In this document: positions 1-8,759 of the stretch, piece by piece | Layout: each line of letters begins with the position of its first letter | Numbering within the stretch: the stretch's first letter is position 1 | Assembly (NCBI GenBank): GCA_018729555.1 | Contig: JAHHQG010000025.1 | Location: forward strand, 62,001 to 126,000 | Length of the DNA stretch: 64,000 nt | Direction of reading: 5' to 3' | Origin: Clostridiales bacterium | GTDB lineage: Bacteria > Bacillota > Sulfobacillia > RBS10-35 | Notes under the pieces: generated by a model | Database searches by the model: none | What the model saw: the letters and a program-made list of their open reading frames with translations, nothing else | What the model was told of the DNA's origin: nothing | Program-made: the position numbers and the translations under genes

Positions 1-1
1 A

Positions 2-1312
2 TGCGGAGGCTCCCGCCTAGAGCAAAGCCCCGATGTCCTGGACACCTGGTTTAGCTCGGCCCTCTGGCCCTTTGCCACCCTGGGCTGGCCCGAAGACACC
101 GACGAGATGAAGTTCTACTACCCCACATCGGTCTTGGTCACGGGCTACGACATTCTCTTCTTCTGGGTGGCCCGCATGATGATGATGGGTATCCACTTCA
201 CGGGAAACGTGCCCTTCCGCACCGTCTACCTCCACGGCCTGGTGCGGGATAGCCAAGGTCAGAAGATGTCCAAGTCCCGGGGTAACACCATCGATCCCAT
301 GGACCTGGTGGAAAGCATGGGAGCCGATGCCCTCCGCTGGAGCCTGGTGGTGGGCATCGGGCCGGGAAGTGACGTGAGGGTGGAGCCGGAGCGGCTGGAG
401 GGCGCCCGCAACTTCATCAACAAGATCTGGAATGCCGCCCGGTTTTCGGTGCCTCACCTCCAGGGGGCGCCGGACGGCCTTCCCGCCAAAGCCCGCCTCA
501 CCCTTCTGGACCGCTGGATCCTTCACCGCCTCTGGGAGACGACCCGAGATGTGGAAGAGCTCCTAGGGAAGTTTGAGCTGGGGGAAGCCCTGCGCATCCT
601 CCAGATCTTCTTCTGGGAGGACTTCTGCGACTGGTACCTCGAAGGCATCAAGCCCCGCCTCTACGGGGAAGACGGGGAGAGCAAAGGGGTTGCCCAGGCG
701 GTCCTCCTCCATGCGTGGGAGAGGATCCTCAATCTCCTCCACCCCTGGGTCCCCTTCATCACCGAGTACATCTGGCAGCAGCTCCCCTCGCGAGAGATGC
801 CCCTCATGGCGAGCCCCTGGCCCCATCGCTGGGGCTTGGAGGACGAAGAGGCCCTCCGGAGGTTCCAGCGGGTCCAGGAAGGCTTGAAGGCGGTGCGGGC
901 CCTGCGGGCGGAGCTGGGCTTGGCCCCGGGTCTGGAGATCGAGATCTGGGCGAAGGGCGCCCAGGAGGGGTTCCTGGAGGATCTTCGGCCCTACCTCTTC
1001 CTGGCTCGGGTCCGGGAGCTGAAGTCGGTGGAGGGCGCCATCCAGGTGCCCGTGGCCACGGCGGTGGCGGCGGGAACCCAGATCTTCCTCCCTCTCGAGG
1101 GCCTCCTGGACGTGGAGAAGGAACGTCAGCGCTTGCAAAAGCGGTATGACGAGGTGAAAGCTCACTTCGAGCGGATCACACGGCGCCTCCAGGATCGGGA
1201 GTACCGGGAAAAGGCCCCCGTGGAGGTGGTCCTCCGGGATACCCAGCGGCAGCAGGAGCTGGAAGCCACCTTAAAGAGCCTGGAAGAGCGCATCCGGCAC
1301 CTTCAGCCCTAG
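2..1312 (+). CDS. valS: Valine--tRNA ligase, C-terminal part (cut by window start)
   Basis: Class I aminoacyl-tRNA synthetase that charges tRNA-Val in the cytoplasm. The reading frame is open from base 2, so the gene enters from outside the window; the HIGH motif and most of the editing domain are missing. Visible are the WFSSALWPF and YDILFFWVARM segments typical of ValRS, the KMSKS loop (KMSKSRGN, coded at 263-277), the anticodon-binding helical domain, and a C-terminal coiled coil rich in Glu/Arg/Leu over the last 65 or so residues, which in this family is the tRNA-contacting arm. The frame ends with TAG at 1310-1312. No T-box leader can be judged because the 5' end lies outside. The usual downstream folC is absent; the next genes are DUF4321 and radC. 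Confidence 0.97.
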   Translation, partial: CGGSRLEQSPDVLDTWFSSALWPFATLGWPEDTDEMKFYYPTSVLVTGYDILFFWVARMMMMGIHFTGNVPFRTVYLHGLVRDSQGQKMSKSRGNTIDPMDLVESMGADALRWSLVVGIGPGSDVRVEPERLEGARNFINKIWNAARFSVPHLQGAPDGLPAKARLTLLDRWILHRLWETTRDVEELLGKFELGEALRILQIFFWEDFCDWYLEGIKPRLYGEDGESKGVAQAVLLHAWERILNLLHPWVPFITEYIWQQLPSREMPLMASPWPHRWGLEDEEALRRFQRVQEGLKAVRALRAELGLAPGLEIEIWAKGAQEGFLEDLRPYLFLARVRELKSVEGAIQVPVATAVAAGTQIFLPLEGLLDVEKERQRLQKRYDEVKAHFERITRRLQDREYREKAPVEVVLRDTQRQQELEATLKSLEERIRHLQP

Positions 1313-1378
1313 ACTGGCCTGCCAGTAATTGGTAACCTCATGGCAGGAGGTGTCGGGGGCGGTGCATGTTGCCGTCAA

Positions 1379-1407
1379 TTGTGGACATAATCTAGACGTG
1401 ATACACT
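1379..1407 (+). promoter_or_regulatory. Candidate sigma-A type promoter for DUF4321-radC-mre operon
   Basis: TTGTGG at 1379-1384, a 17-bp spacer, then TACACT at 1402-1407, in the only sizeable gap (125 bp) between valS and the long co-directional cluster that starts at 1438. The same -35 hexamer recurs before rplU (26070). Prediction by eye only. Confidence 0.4.
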
Positions 1408-1437
1408 GCAGCCGCTGGAGCAGGAAGGAGCGGGGCG

Positions 1438-1686
1438 TTGCGGCGCAGGCGCAGCGGGTGGTGGACGGCCGGACTGGTGCTTCTGGCCATCTTCATCGGA
1501 AATCTCTTGGCTGCGGAGCTGCGCCGCTGGTGGCCCCCCTTGGGGACGGAAGGGCTCCTGGGGTTTTCCCCCGCGGAACTTTACCTCTTGGGCATCGTCC
1601 ACCTGACAGTAGGCTTGAAAATGCACATCACCCTTCTGGGAGGGGTGGCGGGACTGGTGGCCCTGGCCCTGGCCGGGCGCCGGTAG
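1438..1686 (+). CDS. Small membrane protein, DUF4321 family
   Basis: An 82-residue protein starting with TTG at 1438, preceded by AAGGAGCGGGG as ribosome-binding site. It has a basic N-terminus (MRRRRSG), one hydrophobic helix at about residues 9-26 and a second at about 55-79 containing the Gly-rich stretch LLGGVAGLVALALAG. Length, two-helix layout and position just before radC/mreB match the DUF4321 proteins seen at this locus in many Bacillota. Function is unknown; the locus suggests a role linked to the cell envelope or division, which is inference only. It is likely the first gene of a transcript running into radC (15-bp gap) and mreB. Confidence 0.65.
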   Translation: MRRRRSGWWTAGLVLLAIFIGNLLAAELRRWWPPLGTEGLLGFSPAELYLLGIVHLTVGLKMHITLLGGVAGLVALALAGRR

Positions 1687-1701
1687 GAAGGGTAGAGGGC
1701 C

Positions 1702-2430
1702 ATGGGCACCGGTCCCCTTAGGGAGTGGCCCCAGGACATCCGCCCTCGGGAGCGGATCCTCACCCATGGGCCTCAGGCCCTCAGCCACCAGGAGCTCCTG
1801 GCCATCCTCTTGGGGACGGGGCGCGGCCCCGGGGAAAGCGCCCTGGACTTGGCCGTGGAGATCCTTCGCTGGGCGGAGGAGCGTTACGGCTCCGGCCTCT
1901 TTTCGCTGGCCCGTGTGAGCGGCGATGAGCTCTGCAAGATCCCGGGAGTGGGGCCCGCCAAAGCCAGCCGCCTGGTGGCGGCCATGGAGCTGGGGCGGCG
2001 GGTCCTGGCAGGCCGCCAGCCGGGTCTTCCCGTCCAGTCCCCCGCCGACGTGGCCGCATGGCTCCAGCCCCAGCTGGGCCACCTGGCCCAGGAGCAGGTG
2101 GTGGTCATCTGGCTGGATGCCCGGCACCGGATTTTGGGCCACGAGACGGTTTCCGTCGGCTCGCTGCAGGAGGCCCTTGTTTACCCGCGGGAGATCTTTC
2201 GAGGAGCCCTCATCCGCCACGCAGCCGCCGTCATCGTCGCCCACAACCATCCCAGCGGGGATCCCACCCCCAGCCGCGAAGACTGGACCGTGACCCAGCG
2301 GATGGTGGAAGCGGGGCAGGTGGTGGGCGTGGAGGTGCTGGATCACATCATCGTGGCGGCGGACTCCTTTGTCAGCCTTCGCCAGCAGGGCTGGGTCCGG
2401 GGAGAAGGGGCCGAGAAAAAGAGGAGGTAG
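1702..2430 (+). CDS. radC: RadC family protein (JAB/MPN domain)
   Basis: A 242-residue RadC homologue. The N-terminal part (about residues 8-100) has the helix-hairpin-helix pattern KIPGVGPAKASRL. The C-terminal JAB/MPN domain carries the metal-binding signature H181-x-H183-x10-D194 (AHNHPSGDPTPSRED). The family is annotated as DNA repair, but a direct repair role is poorly supported and the JAMM motif suggests a metal-dependent hydrolase. ATG at 1702 follows GGAAGGGTAGAGGG. RadC immediately before mreB is the standard Bacillota order, and mreB starts 9 bp after the stop, so the genes are probably co-transcribed. Confidence 0.93.
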   Translation: MGTGPLREWPQDIRPRERILTHGPQALSHQELLAILLGTGRGPGESALDLAVEILRWAEERYGSGLFSLARVSGDELCKIPGVGPAKASRLVAAMELGRRVLAGRQPGLPVQSPADVAAWLQPQLGHLAQEQVVVIWLDARHRILGHETVSVGSLQEALVYPREIFRGALIRHAAAVIVAHNHPSGDPTPSREDWTVTQRMVEAGQVVGVEVLDHIIVAADSFVSLRQQGWVRGEGAEKKRR

Positions 2431-3474
<1,044 letters not shown>

Positions 3475-3489
3475 CGGGAGCGGTGTCGG

Positions 3490-4332
3490 GTGCCCCGGGA
3501 GCGGCGCTGGCTCTGGCTCGTCGGCATCCTGGTGGCCGCTCTCATCATCCTGGTGGCCTATACCCAGAGGACCCGGCCCTGGGTGGAAGCCATCCGCCAG
3601 CCCCTGGTGACGGCCGTCAGCCCTGCCCTGGATGGCCTTCACCGCGTGGGCCTGTGGGTGGAGCAGCAGCTGGTGACCCTGGCCACCTGGTGGTCCCTTC
3701 CCCGGGAAAACCAGATCCTGCGGGCGGAGCTGCAAAAGCTGGCGCAGATCTCATTGGAAAACGAGGAGCTGCGGCAGGAAAACCGCATGCTGCGCCAGCT
3801 CCTCAACCTCAAGGAAAGCCTTCCCCAGGACCAACGGGCCCTGGCGGCCCTGGTGGTGGGCCGGGACCCCGACCGCTGGTTCGATCGGGTCATCATCAAC
3901 CGGGGAGCCCGGGATGGGGTGGAGGCGGGCATGATGGTCCGGGTGCCCGAAGGGCTGGTGGGCCGGGTGACGAAGGTGGGTCCGCGGGATGCGGAGGTCC
4001 TTCTCGTCAGCAGCCCGGAGAGCGGTGTCGGCGGGAAGATCCTCCGGGAAACCTCCCGGGCGCAAGGGGTGGTCCACGGGGCTGCCGCCTCCCGGGGGGT
4101 CCTCTGGATGACCTTTTTCGACGCCAACGCCGATGTGGCTCCGGGGGATATCGTCATCACCTCGGGCTTGGGCGGCCGCTTTCCTCCCGGCGTTCCCATC
4201 GGCACCGTGCGGGCCGTCCACCGGGACCGCCAGGGGCTCTCGCTGGAAGCCGAGGTGGAACCTGCCGTGGACCTGAACCGCCTGGAATGGGTCCTCCTGG
4301 TGGGCTGGGAAGGGGAATCCCATGCCCCGTAG
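3490..4332 (+). CDS. mreC: Rod-shape determining protein MreC
   Basis: Membrane-anchored scaffold of the elongasome, 280 residues. A single N-terminal transmembrane helix (about residues 6-24, LWLVGILVAALIILVAY) is followed by a coiled coil (about 60-100, repeated Leu/Glu such as LQKLAQISLENEELRQE) and then the paired beta-barrel domain of extracytoplasmic MreC, with typical motifs VVGRDPDRWF and GLGGRFPPGVPIG. The start is GTG at 3490, 15 bp after the mreB stop. It overlaps mreD by 11 bp, so translation is likely coupled. MreC binds PBP2, encoded two genes downstream. Confidence 0.94.
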   Translation: MPRERRWLWLVGILVAALIILVAYTQRTRPWVEAIRQPLVTAVSPALDGLHRVGLWVEQQLVTLATWWSLPRENQILRAELQKLAQISLENEELRQENRMLRQLLNLKESLPQDQRALAALVVGRDPDRWFDRVIINRGARDGVEAGMMVRVPEGLVGRVTKVGPRDAEVLLVSSPESGVGGKILRETSRAQGVVHGAAASRGVLWMTFFDANADVAPGDIVITSGLGGRFPPGVPIGTVRAVHRDRQGLSLEAEVEPAVDLNRLEWVLLVGWEGESHAP

Positions 4333-4876
4333 ACGGGATGTCCGCTTCATCGCCTTCTTCGGCCTCCTGGCCCTCTTGCTGCAGCTGAGCCTGGGGGAGT
4401 TTTTCCGCCGCTGGCTGGTGAGCCCCGATTGGGTCCTGGCGGTGGTGACCCTGGTGGCCGTCAAAAGCGGCCCCTATTACGGCCTGGGAGCCGGCGCCGT
4501 CTTCGGATTCCTCCTGGACCTTTTGAGCGGCCGCTGGCTGGGCCTCCGGGTCCTGGCCTACGCCCCCGCCGCCTACCTGGTGGGCCTCGGGACGGGACCC
4601 CTCCACGAGCGCCATCGGGCCGCCGGGTTTCTGGCGGGCGCCTTTGCGGCGACCGTTTCCCTCTTGGTCCAGCGCCTCTGGATCACCCTCCTGGGGGGCG
4701 GGATTCCCAGCTTGGCGGGAGGCGGGGACACCCTGGGAAGGATCCTCTTCACCGCCTTTTTCGTGGCCCTTCTCATCCCCTATGACCTGGGCTTTCCCCA
4801 GCGGCCGGCAGGGGAGCCTCAGGAATTGAAGCTCATCTTGAAGCCTCTAAGAATCGGAAAGGGGAGGGAAGCATGA
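4322..4876 (+). CDS. mreD: Rod-shape determining protein MreD
   Basis: Integral membrane protein of 184 residues with about five hydrophobic segments, matching MreD in size and place. It is predicted to work with MreC to regulate PBP2/RodA activity. The ATG at 4322 lies inside the end of mreC, and its stop overlaps the PBP2 start (ATG at 4873), a sign of tight translational coupling. MreD is poorly conserved in sequence, so the assignment rests mainly on gene order and topology. Last residues GKGREA are cytoplasmic-like and charged. Confidence 0.85.
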   Translation: MPRRRDVRFIAFFGLLALLLQLSLGEFFRRWLVSPDWVLAVVTLVAVKSGPYYGLGAGAVFGFLLDLLSGRWLGLRVLAYAPAAYLVGLGTGPLHERHRAAGFLAGAFAATVSLLVQRLWITLLGGGIPSLAGGGDTLGRILFTAFFVALLIPYDLGFPQRPAGEPQELKLILKPLRIGKGREA

Positions 4877-6828
4877 AGGTTCCGGCCCTCTGGCCCCTCC
4901 GGGTGACGGCTCTCCTGGTGGCGGCGGTCCTCCTCCTTCGCCTGGGACAGCTCCAGATCATAGAAGGGGAAGTCTGGGCCCAACAGGCCCGGGATCAGAT
5001 CATCCGGGAGCTGCCCCTTCCGGCCCCCAGGGGGATGATCACCGACCGCAACGGGGTCGTCCTCGCCCAGGACCGACCTTCCTGGACGGCTTACCTCGTG
5101 TACAGCAGCCGCCCTCTAGATGAAGGCGGGGTGCAGCTCCTGAGCCGCATCCTGGGTCTGGATCCGGAGGCCGTGCGAAAGGCCCGGGATAAGCTTAAGC
5201 CTTCCCTTTCCGCCCGGCCCTTTGAACCGGTGCCGCTGAAGTTCGACCTCACCCCCGAAGAGCAGGTGGAGCTCGCCGAGCACCTGGATGAACTCCCAGG
5301 GGTCATGGTGAGGGCTGTACCCATCCGGGAGTATCCCGGGTACAGCGAAGCTCCCGACCAAGGAGGGACCTTTGCCGCCCATGTCCTGGGGTATGTCTAC
5401 CCAGGGGGAAAAACGGGGGTGGAGCGGACCTACAACGGCCCCCTGGAGGTGGACGGGAAGGCTATCTTGGGGCTGAAGGGCATCGACGGGATCCAACGGG
5501 TCCAGGTGGATCACCTGGGACGCCCCATCCCCGGGGCTCCCGTATACGAAGAACCCCCTACCCCCGGCAACACCGTCCGCCTGACTCTGGACGCCCACCT
5601 CCAGGCGGTGGCCCAGAGGGCCCTTCGCCAGCGGATGGAGTACCTTCGCACCTTGACCGTCCAGGGGCGCCATCCCGAGGCGCCCACCGGGGCGGTGGTG
5701 GTCCTGGACGTGAAAACGGGGGCCATCCTGGCCATGGCCAGCGAACCCACCTTCGATCCCAACGTCTTCGCCCTGACGGCCGGCTATACCAAGGACAGCC
5801 CCGGCTGGCGGGAGTTCGAAAAGGCCTACCGGTCCTACACGGAAAACCCGTCCCTGGGGACCCTCAGCAACCATGCCCTCACCTATCGCCATGCCACCGG
5901 CTCCACCTTCAAGATGATGACCGCCCTGGCCGGCCTCATGACGGGGGTCATCACCCCTGAAAAAAGGCTTCCCGATCCTGGCTACTTCCAGCTGGGGAAA
6001 TCGGTCTGGCACCCCTGGCAAAGGGGTGGCTGCGGGCGGCCTAACCTGGAAGAAGCCCTGGCCCGCTCCTGCAACGTGTACTTCTACACCGTGGGATACC
6101 AGGCGGGCATCGATGCCATCGTGGAGGTGGCCAGCCAGTTCGGCCTGAAGGACGGCACGGGCCTCAAGGACCTGGAAGGGGAAGTGAGGCCTTATCTCGC
6201 GAGCCGGGAGCTGAAGCTCCAGCTGACGGGGAACCCCTGGGTCCCGGGAGATACCGTCAACGCCTCCATCGGCCAGGGATACAACGCCTTTACCCCCATT
6301 CAGATGGCCCAGATGGTGGCCACCCTGGCCACGGGGGAGCGCTACCGCCCCTATGTGGTGGACGCCATCCTCAGCCCCGAAGGGGAAGTCGTCTGGAAGC
6401 AGGAGCCTCAACTTTTGAACCGGGTGGATATCCCCGAGGAATACCTCAAAGCGGTGCGCAAGGGGATGCTGGCCGTCACCTCCTACAACCCCCACTTCGG
6501 CCCGGTGGATTCCCCCTACGGCACGGGATATTCCGCCTTCGCCGACCTTCCCGACGTCAGCCGGAAGATCCTCGGAAAACCCATCCGAGTGGCAGCCAAG
6601 ACCGGTACCGCCGAAGGGAAAGCCACCAGCGACGGCTGGTTTGTGGCCTATGCGCCCTATGACGATCCCCAGATCGCCATCGCCGTGGCCATCGAAAAGG
6701 CAGGGGGCGGCGCCCTGGCAGGGGCTCCCGTGGCCCGGGCCATCGTGGATGCCTACTTCGGCCTCCCCATCACGCCGGTGGCGCCGGGGGTGGTGACGGC
6801 CCCTCCCGTCACACCGGTGGCTCCCTGA
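4873..6828 (+). CDS. mrdA: Penicillin-binding protein 2 (elongasome transpeptidase)
   Basis: Class B PBP of 651 residues that cross-links peptidoglycan during elongation, partnered by RodA (12350). It has an N-terminal transmembrane helix (about residues 8-24), a PBP dimerisation domain with the RG.I.DRNG motif (PRGMITDRNGVVLA), and a transpeptidase domain with the three active-site motifs S344-T-F-K347, S399-C-N401 and K576-T-G. The C-terminus ends in a short Pro/Val-rich repeat (TPVAPGV, PPVTPVAP) of unknown role, probably an exposed flexible tail. The start codon overlaps the mreD stop. Confidence 0.96.
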   Translation: MKVPALWPLRVTALLVAAVLLLRLGQLQIIEGEVWAQQARDQIIRELPLPAPRGMITDRNGVVLAQDRPSWTAYLVYSSRPLDEGGVQLLSRILGLDPEAVRKARDKLKPSLSARPFEPVPLKFDLTPEEQVELAEHLDELPGVMVRAVPIREYPGYSEAPDQGGTFAAHVLGYVYPGGKTGVERTYNGPLEVDGKAILGLKGIDGIQRVQVDHLGRPIPGAPVYEEPPTPGNTVRLTLDAHLQAVAQRALRQRMEYLRTLTVQGRHPEAPTGAVVVLDVKTGAILAMASEPTFDPNVFALTAGYTKDSPGWREFEKAYRSYTENPSLGTLSNHALTYRHATGSTFKMMTALAGLMTGVITPEKRLPDPGYFQLGKSVWHPWQRGGCGRPNLEEALARSCNVYFYTVGYQAGIDAIVEVASQFGLKDGTGLKDLEGEVRPYLASRELKLQLTGNPWVPGDTVNASIGQGYNAFTPIQMAQMVATLATGERYRPYVVDAILSPEGEVVWKQEPQLLNRVDIPEEYLKAVRKGMLAVTSYNPHFGPVDSPYGTGYSAFADLPDVSRKILGKPIRVAAKTGTAEGKATSDGWFVAYAPYDDPQIAIAVAIEKAGGGALAGAPVARAIVDAYFGLPITPVAPGVVTAPPVTPVAP

Positions 6829-6933
6829 AAAGCGAAGCTTGTCGGAAGGTTACGGCGAAAGTTGAGGTCACCTCAGCAGGGAGCATCCCCCATGAAGGCG
6901 AATAGGTGCCAGGGTAAGGGGAGGAAATGGGCT

Positions 6934-7653
6934 TTGTCTAACCAGCTGATGATCAAGCCCCGTTCCCAGGGCCTCTGGATTCGCCTCCCCCGCAAAGGCC
7001 AGTTTGCCGACCTTTGCGCCCAGCTGGAGGCGGAGCTTTCCCGCTGGCGGGAGAAGGTCCAGGGCTCTACCGTCACCATCGATGCAGGCCCCCGGCTCCT
7101 TTCGACGGAAGAACTCCTGGAGCTGGAAGCCCTGGTCCATCGCCATGCGGGGGTCCGCATCGTCCAGGTCATCGATAGCGGTGGTTACGGAGAGTGGGAG
7201 GAAGAGGCGGAGGGCCTGAGGGAGAAGATCCAGGAAGAGACCCCCGAGGAGGAAGAAGGGGTTACGGCCCGCCTGGTGCGCCGCACCGTCCGCTCAGGCC
7301 AGCGCATCGTGGCGTCGGGCAGCTTGGTGATCGTGGGGGATGTGAACCCCGGGGCGGAAGTGGTGGCGACGGGAGACATCATCGTCCTGGGCACCTTGAG
7401 GGGCATGGCCCATGCGGGGGCTGCCGGGGACGAGAAGGCCACCATCATCGCCTGGCGCCTTGCCCCCACCCAGCTTCGCATCGCGGGCCACATCGGCCGC
7501 CGTCCCGACGGGGAAGGACCTTCGCCCCGGGGGCCGGAGCGGGCCCTGGTGCAGGACGGGATGATCGTCATCCAGGGATGGCAGGAATCTTTTACACTTC
7601 GCGGAGAGGGAGGGCTTGTGGTTGGGAACGGCTATCGTGGTGACGTCGGGTAA
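6934..7653 (+). CDS. minC: Septum site-determining protein MinC
   Basis: FtsZ-polymerisation inhibitor that blocks polar division together with MinD. From the TTG at 6934 the product is 239 residues; this start has GGGGAGGAA at good distance and gives a normal N-terminus (MSNQLMIKPRSQGLWIRLP), whereas longer in-frame starts (6862, 6892) lack such support. The N-terminal domain is about residues 1-90, then an acidic linker (EEEAEGLREKIQEETPEEEE), then the C-terminal beta-helix domain with VRSGQRIVASGSLVIVGDVNPGAEVVA typical of MinC (given here only in part: SGSLVIVGDVNPGAEV). Its 3' end overlaps minD by 32 bp. Confidence 0.92.
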   Translation: MSNQLMIKPRSQGLWIRLPRKGQFADLCAQLEAELSRWREKVQGSTVTIDAGPRLLSTEELLELEALVHRHAGVRIVQVIDSGGYGEWEEEAEGLREKIQEETPEEEEGVTARLVRRTVRSGQRIVASGSLVIVGDVNPGAEVVATGDIIVLGTLRGMAHAGAAGDEKATIIAWRLAPTQLRIAGHIGRRPDGEGPSPRGPERALVQDGMIVIQGWQESFTLRGEGGLVVGNGYRGDVG

Positions 7654-8416
7654 GGGGGGCGTGGGGAAAACCACCACCTCCGCCAATGTGGGGAGCGCCC
7701 TCGCCCAGGTGGGGCGCAAGGTGGTCCTGGTGGATGCCGACATCGGCCTTCGCAATCTGGACCTGGTGATGGGCCTGGAGAACCGCATCGTCTACGACCT
7801 GGTGGATGTGGTGGAAGGCTATGCCCGCCTGAAGAACGCCCTCATCCGGGACAAGAGGTTTTCCGATCTCTACCTCTTGCCGGCGGCTCAGACGAAGGAC
7901 AAGACGGCCGTCACGCCGGAACAGATGCGCCAGGTGGTGGACGAGCTCAAAGGGGAGTTCGATTACGTCATCGTGGATTGTCCGGCGGGCATCGAGCAGG
8001 GGTTCCGCAACGCCATCGCCGGGGCCGACGATGCCATCATCGTCACCACCCCCGAGGTGGCGGCGGTGCGGGATGCCGACCGCATCATCGGCCTTCTGGA
8101 GGCGGAGGGGTTTACCCATCCGAAGCTGGTCATCAACCGCATCCGCCCCCAGATGGTCCGGCGGGGCGACATGATGGAGATCGACGACATCCTGGACATC
8201 CTGGCCATCGAGCTCATCGGCGTGGTGCCCGACGACGAGTTCATCGTCGTCTCCACCAACCGGGGGGAGCCGGCGGTCCTCCACCCCGACTCCAGGGCAG
8301 GCCAGGCCTACCGGGATATCGCCCGGCGGCTGGAGGGGGAAGAGGTGGCCTTCGCCAGCCTGGACGGGCGAGGCGGATTCTTTCAAAAACTGCGGCGGTT
8401 GTGGGGTGGGGCATAG
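7622..8416 (+). CDS. minD: Septum site-determining ATPase MinD
   Basis: ParA/MinD-type P-loop ATPase of 264 residues that recruits MinC to the membrane. The deviant Walker A motif SGKGGVGKTT is at about residues 8-17, followed by the switch region DADIGLRNLD and DCPAGIE. The C-terminal stretch after residue 240 (FFQKLRRLWGG) looks like the membrane-targeting amphipathic helix. TTG at 7622 is preferred over TTG at 7616 because the GGAGGG site ends 7 bp before it and the N-terminus then reads MGTAIVVTSGKGG. The gene sits between minC and minE in one transcript. Confidence 0.96.
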   Translation: MGTAIVVTSGKGGVGKTTTSANVGSALAQVGRKVVLVDADIGLRNLDLVMGLENRIVYDLVDVVEGYARLKNALIRDKRFSDLYLLPAAQTKDKTAVTPEQMRQVVDELKGEFDYVIVDCPAGIEQGFRNAIAGADDAIIVTTPEVAAVRDADRIIGLLEAEGFTHPKLVINRIRPQMVRRGDMMEIDDILDILAIELIGVVPDDEFIVVSTNRGEPAVLHPDSRAGQAYRDIARRLEGEEVAFASLDGRGGFFQKLRRLWGGA

Positions 8417-8686
8417 GTGGCCTTTATGCAGCGCCTTTTCGGAAGCCCTCCGAGCAAAAGCAGCAAAGAGGTGGCCAAGGACCGCCTCCAATCGGTCCTG
8501 GTCCAGGATCGGGTGCGGGCTCTGGGTCCTTCCCTGACGCCTACCCTGCGCCATGAGATCCTGCGGGTCCTGGGGCAATACCTGGACGTGGACGAGGCTA
8601 CGGCCCAGGTCCAGTGGGACCGCCACGGGGATCGGGTGACCCTGGTGGCTTCCATCCCGGTGAAGCGGGTGAAGCGCAGCGTTTAA
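8417..8686 (+). CDS. minE: Cell division topological specificity factor MinE
   Basis: A protein of 89 residues that stimulates MinD ATPase and drives Min oscillation. It contains the N-terminal MFGS-like element MQRLFGSPPSKSSKEVAKDRL, the anti-MinCD helix with RLQSVLVQDR, and the dimerisation domain ending in VTLVASIPVKRVKR. GTG at 8417 directly follows the minD stop; the internal ATG at 8426 is an alternative start. MinE is lacking in Bacillus but present in many Clostridia-type Bacillota, which fits the lineage suggested by the rest of the window. Confidence 0.92.
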   Translation: MAFMQRLFGSPPSKSSKEVAKDRLQSVLVQDRVRALGPSLTPTLRHEILRVLGQYLDVDEATAQVQWDRHGDRVTLVASIPVKRVKRSV

Positions 8687-8759
8687 GGGCTGGCCCCGGG
8701 TCCCCCTGGAGCTCCTGGCCCCGCCCTCCGTCCTGGACGAAGGCCGCCAGTATGCCCAC

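Noticed and set aside
1313-1350. CCTGCCA / TGGCAGG inverted repeat after valS as terminator
   Set aside because: Only 7 bp with a 16-base loop and no T-tract; more likely chance.
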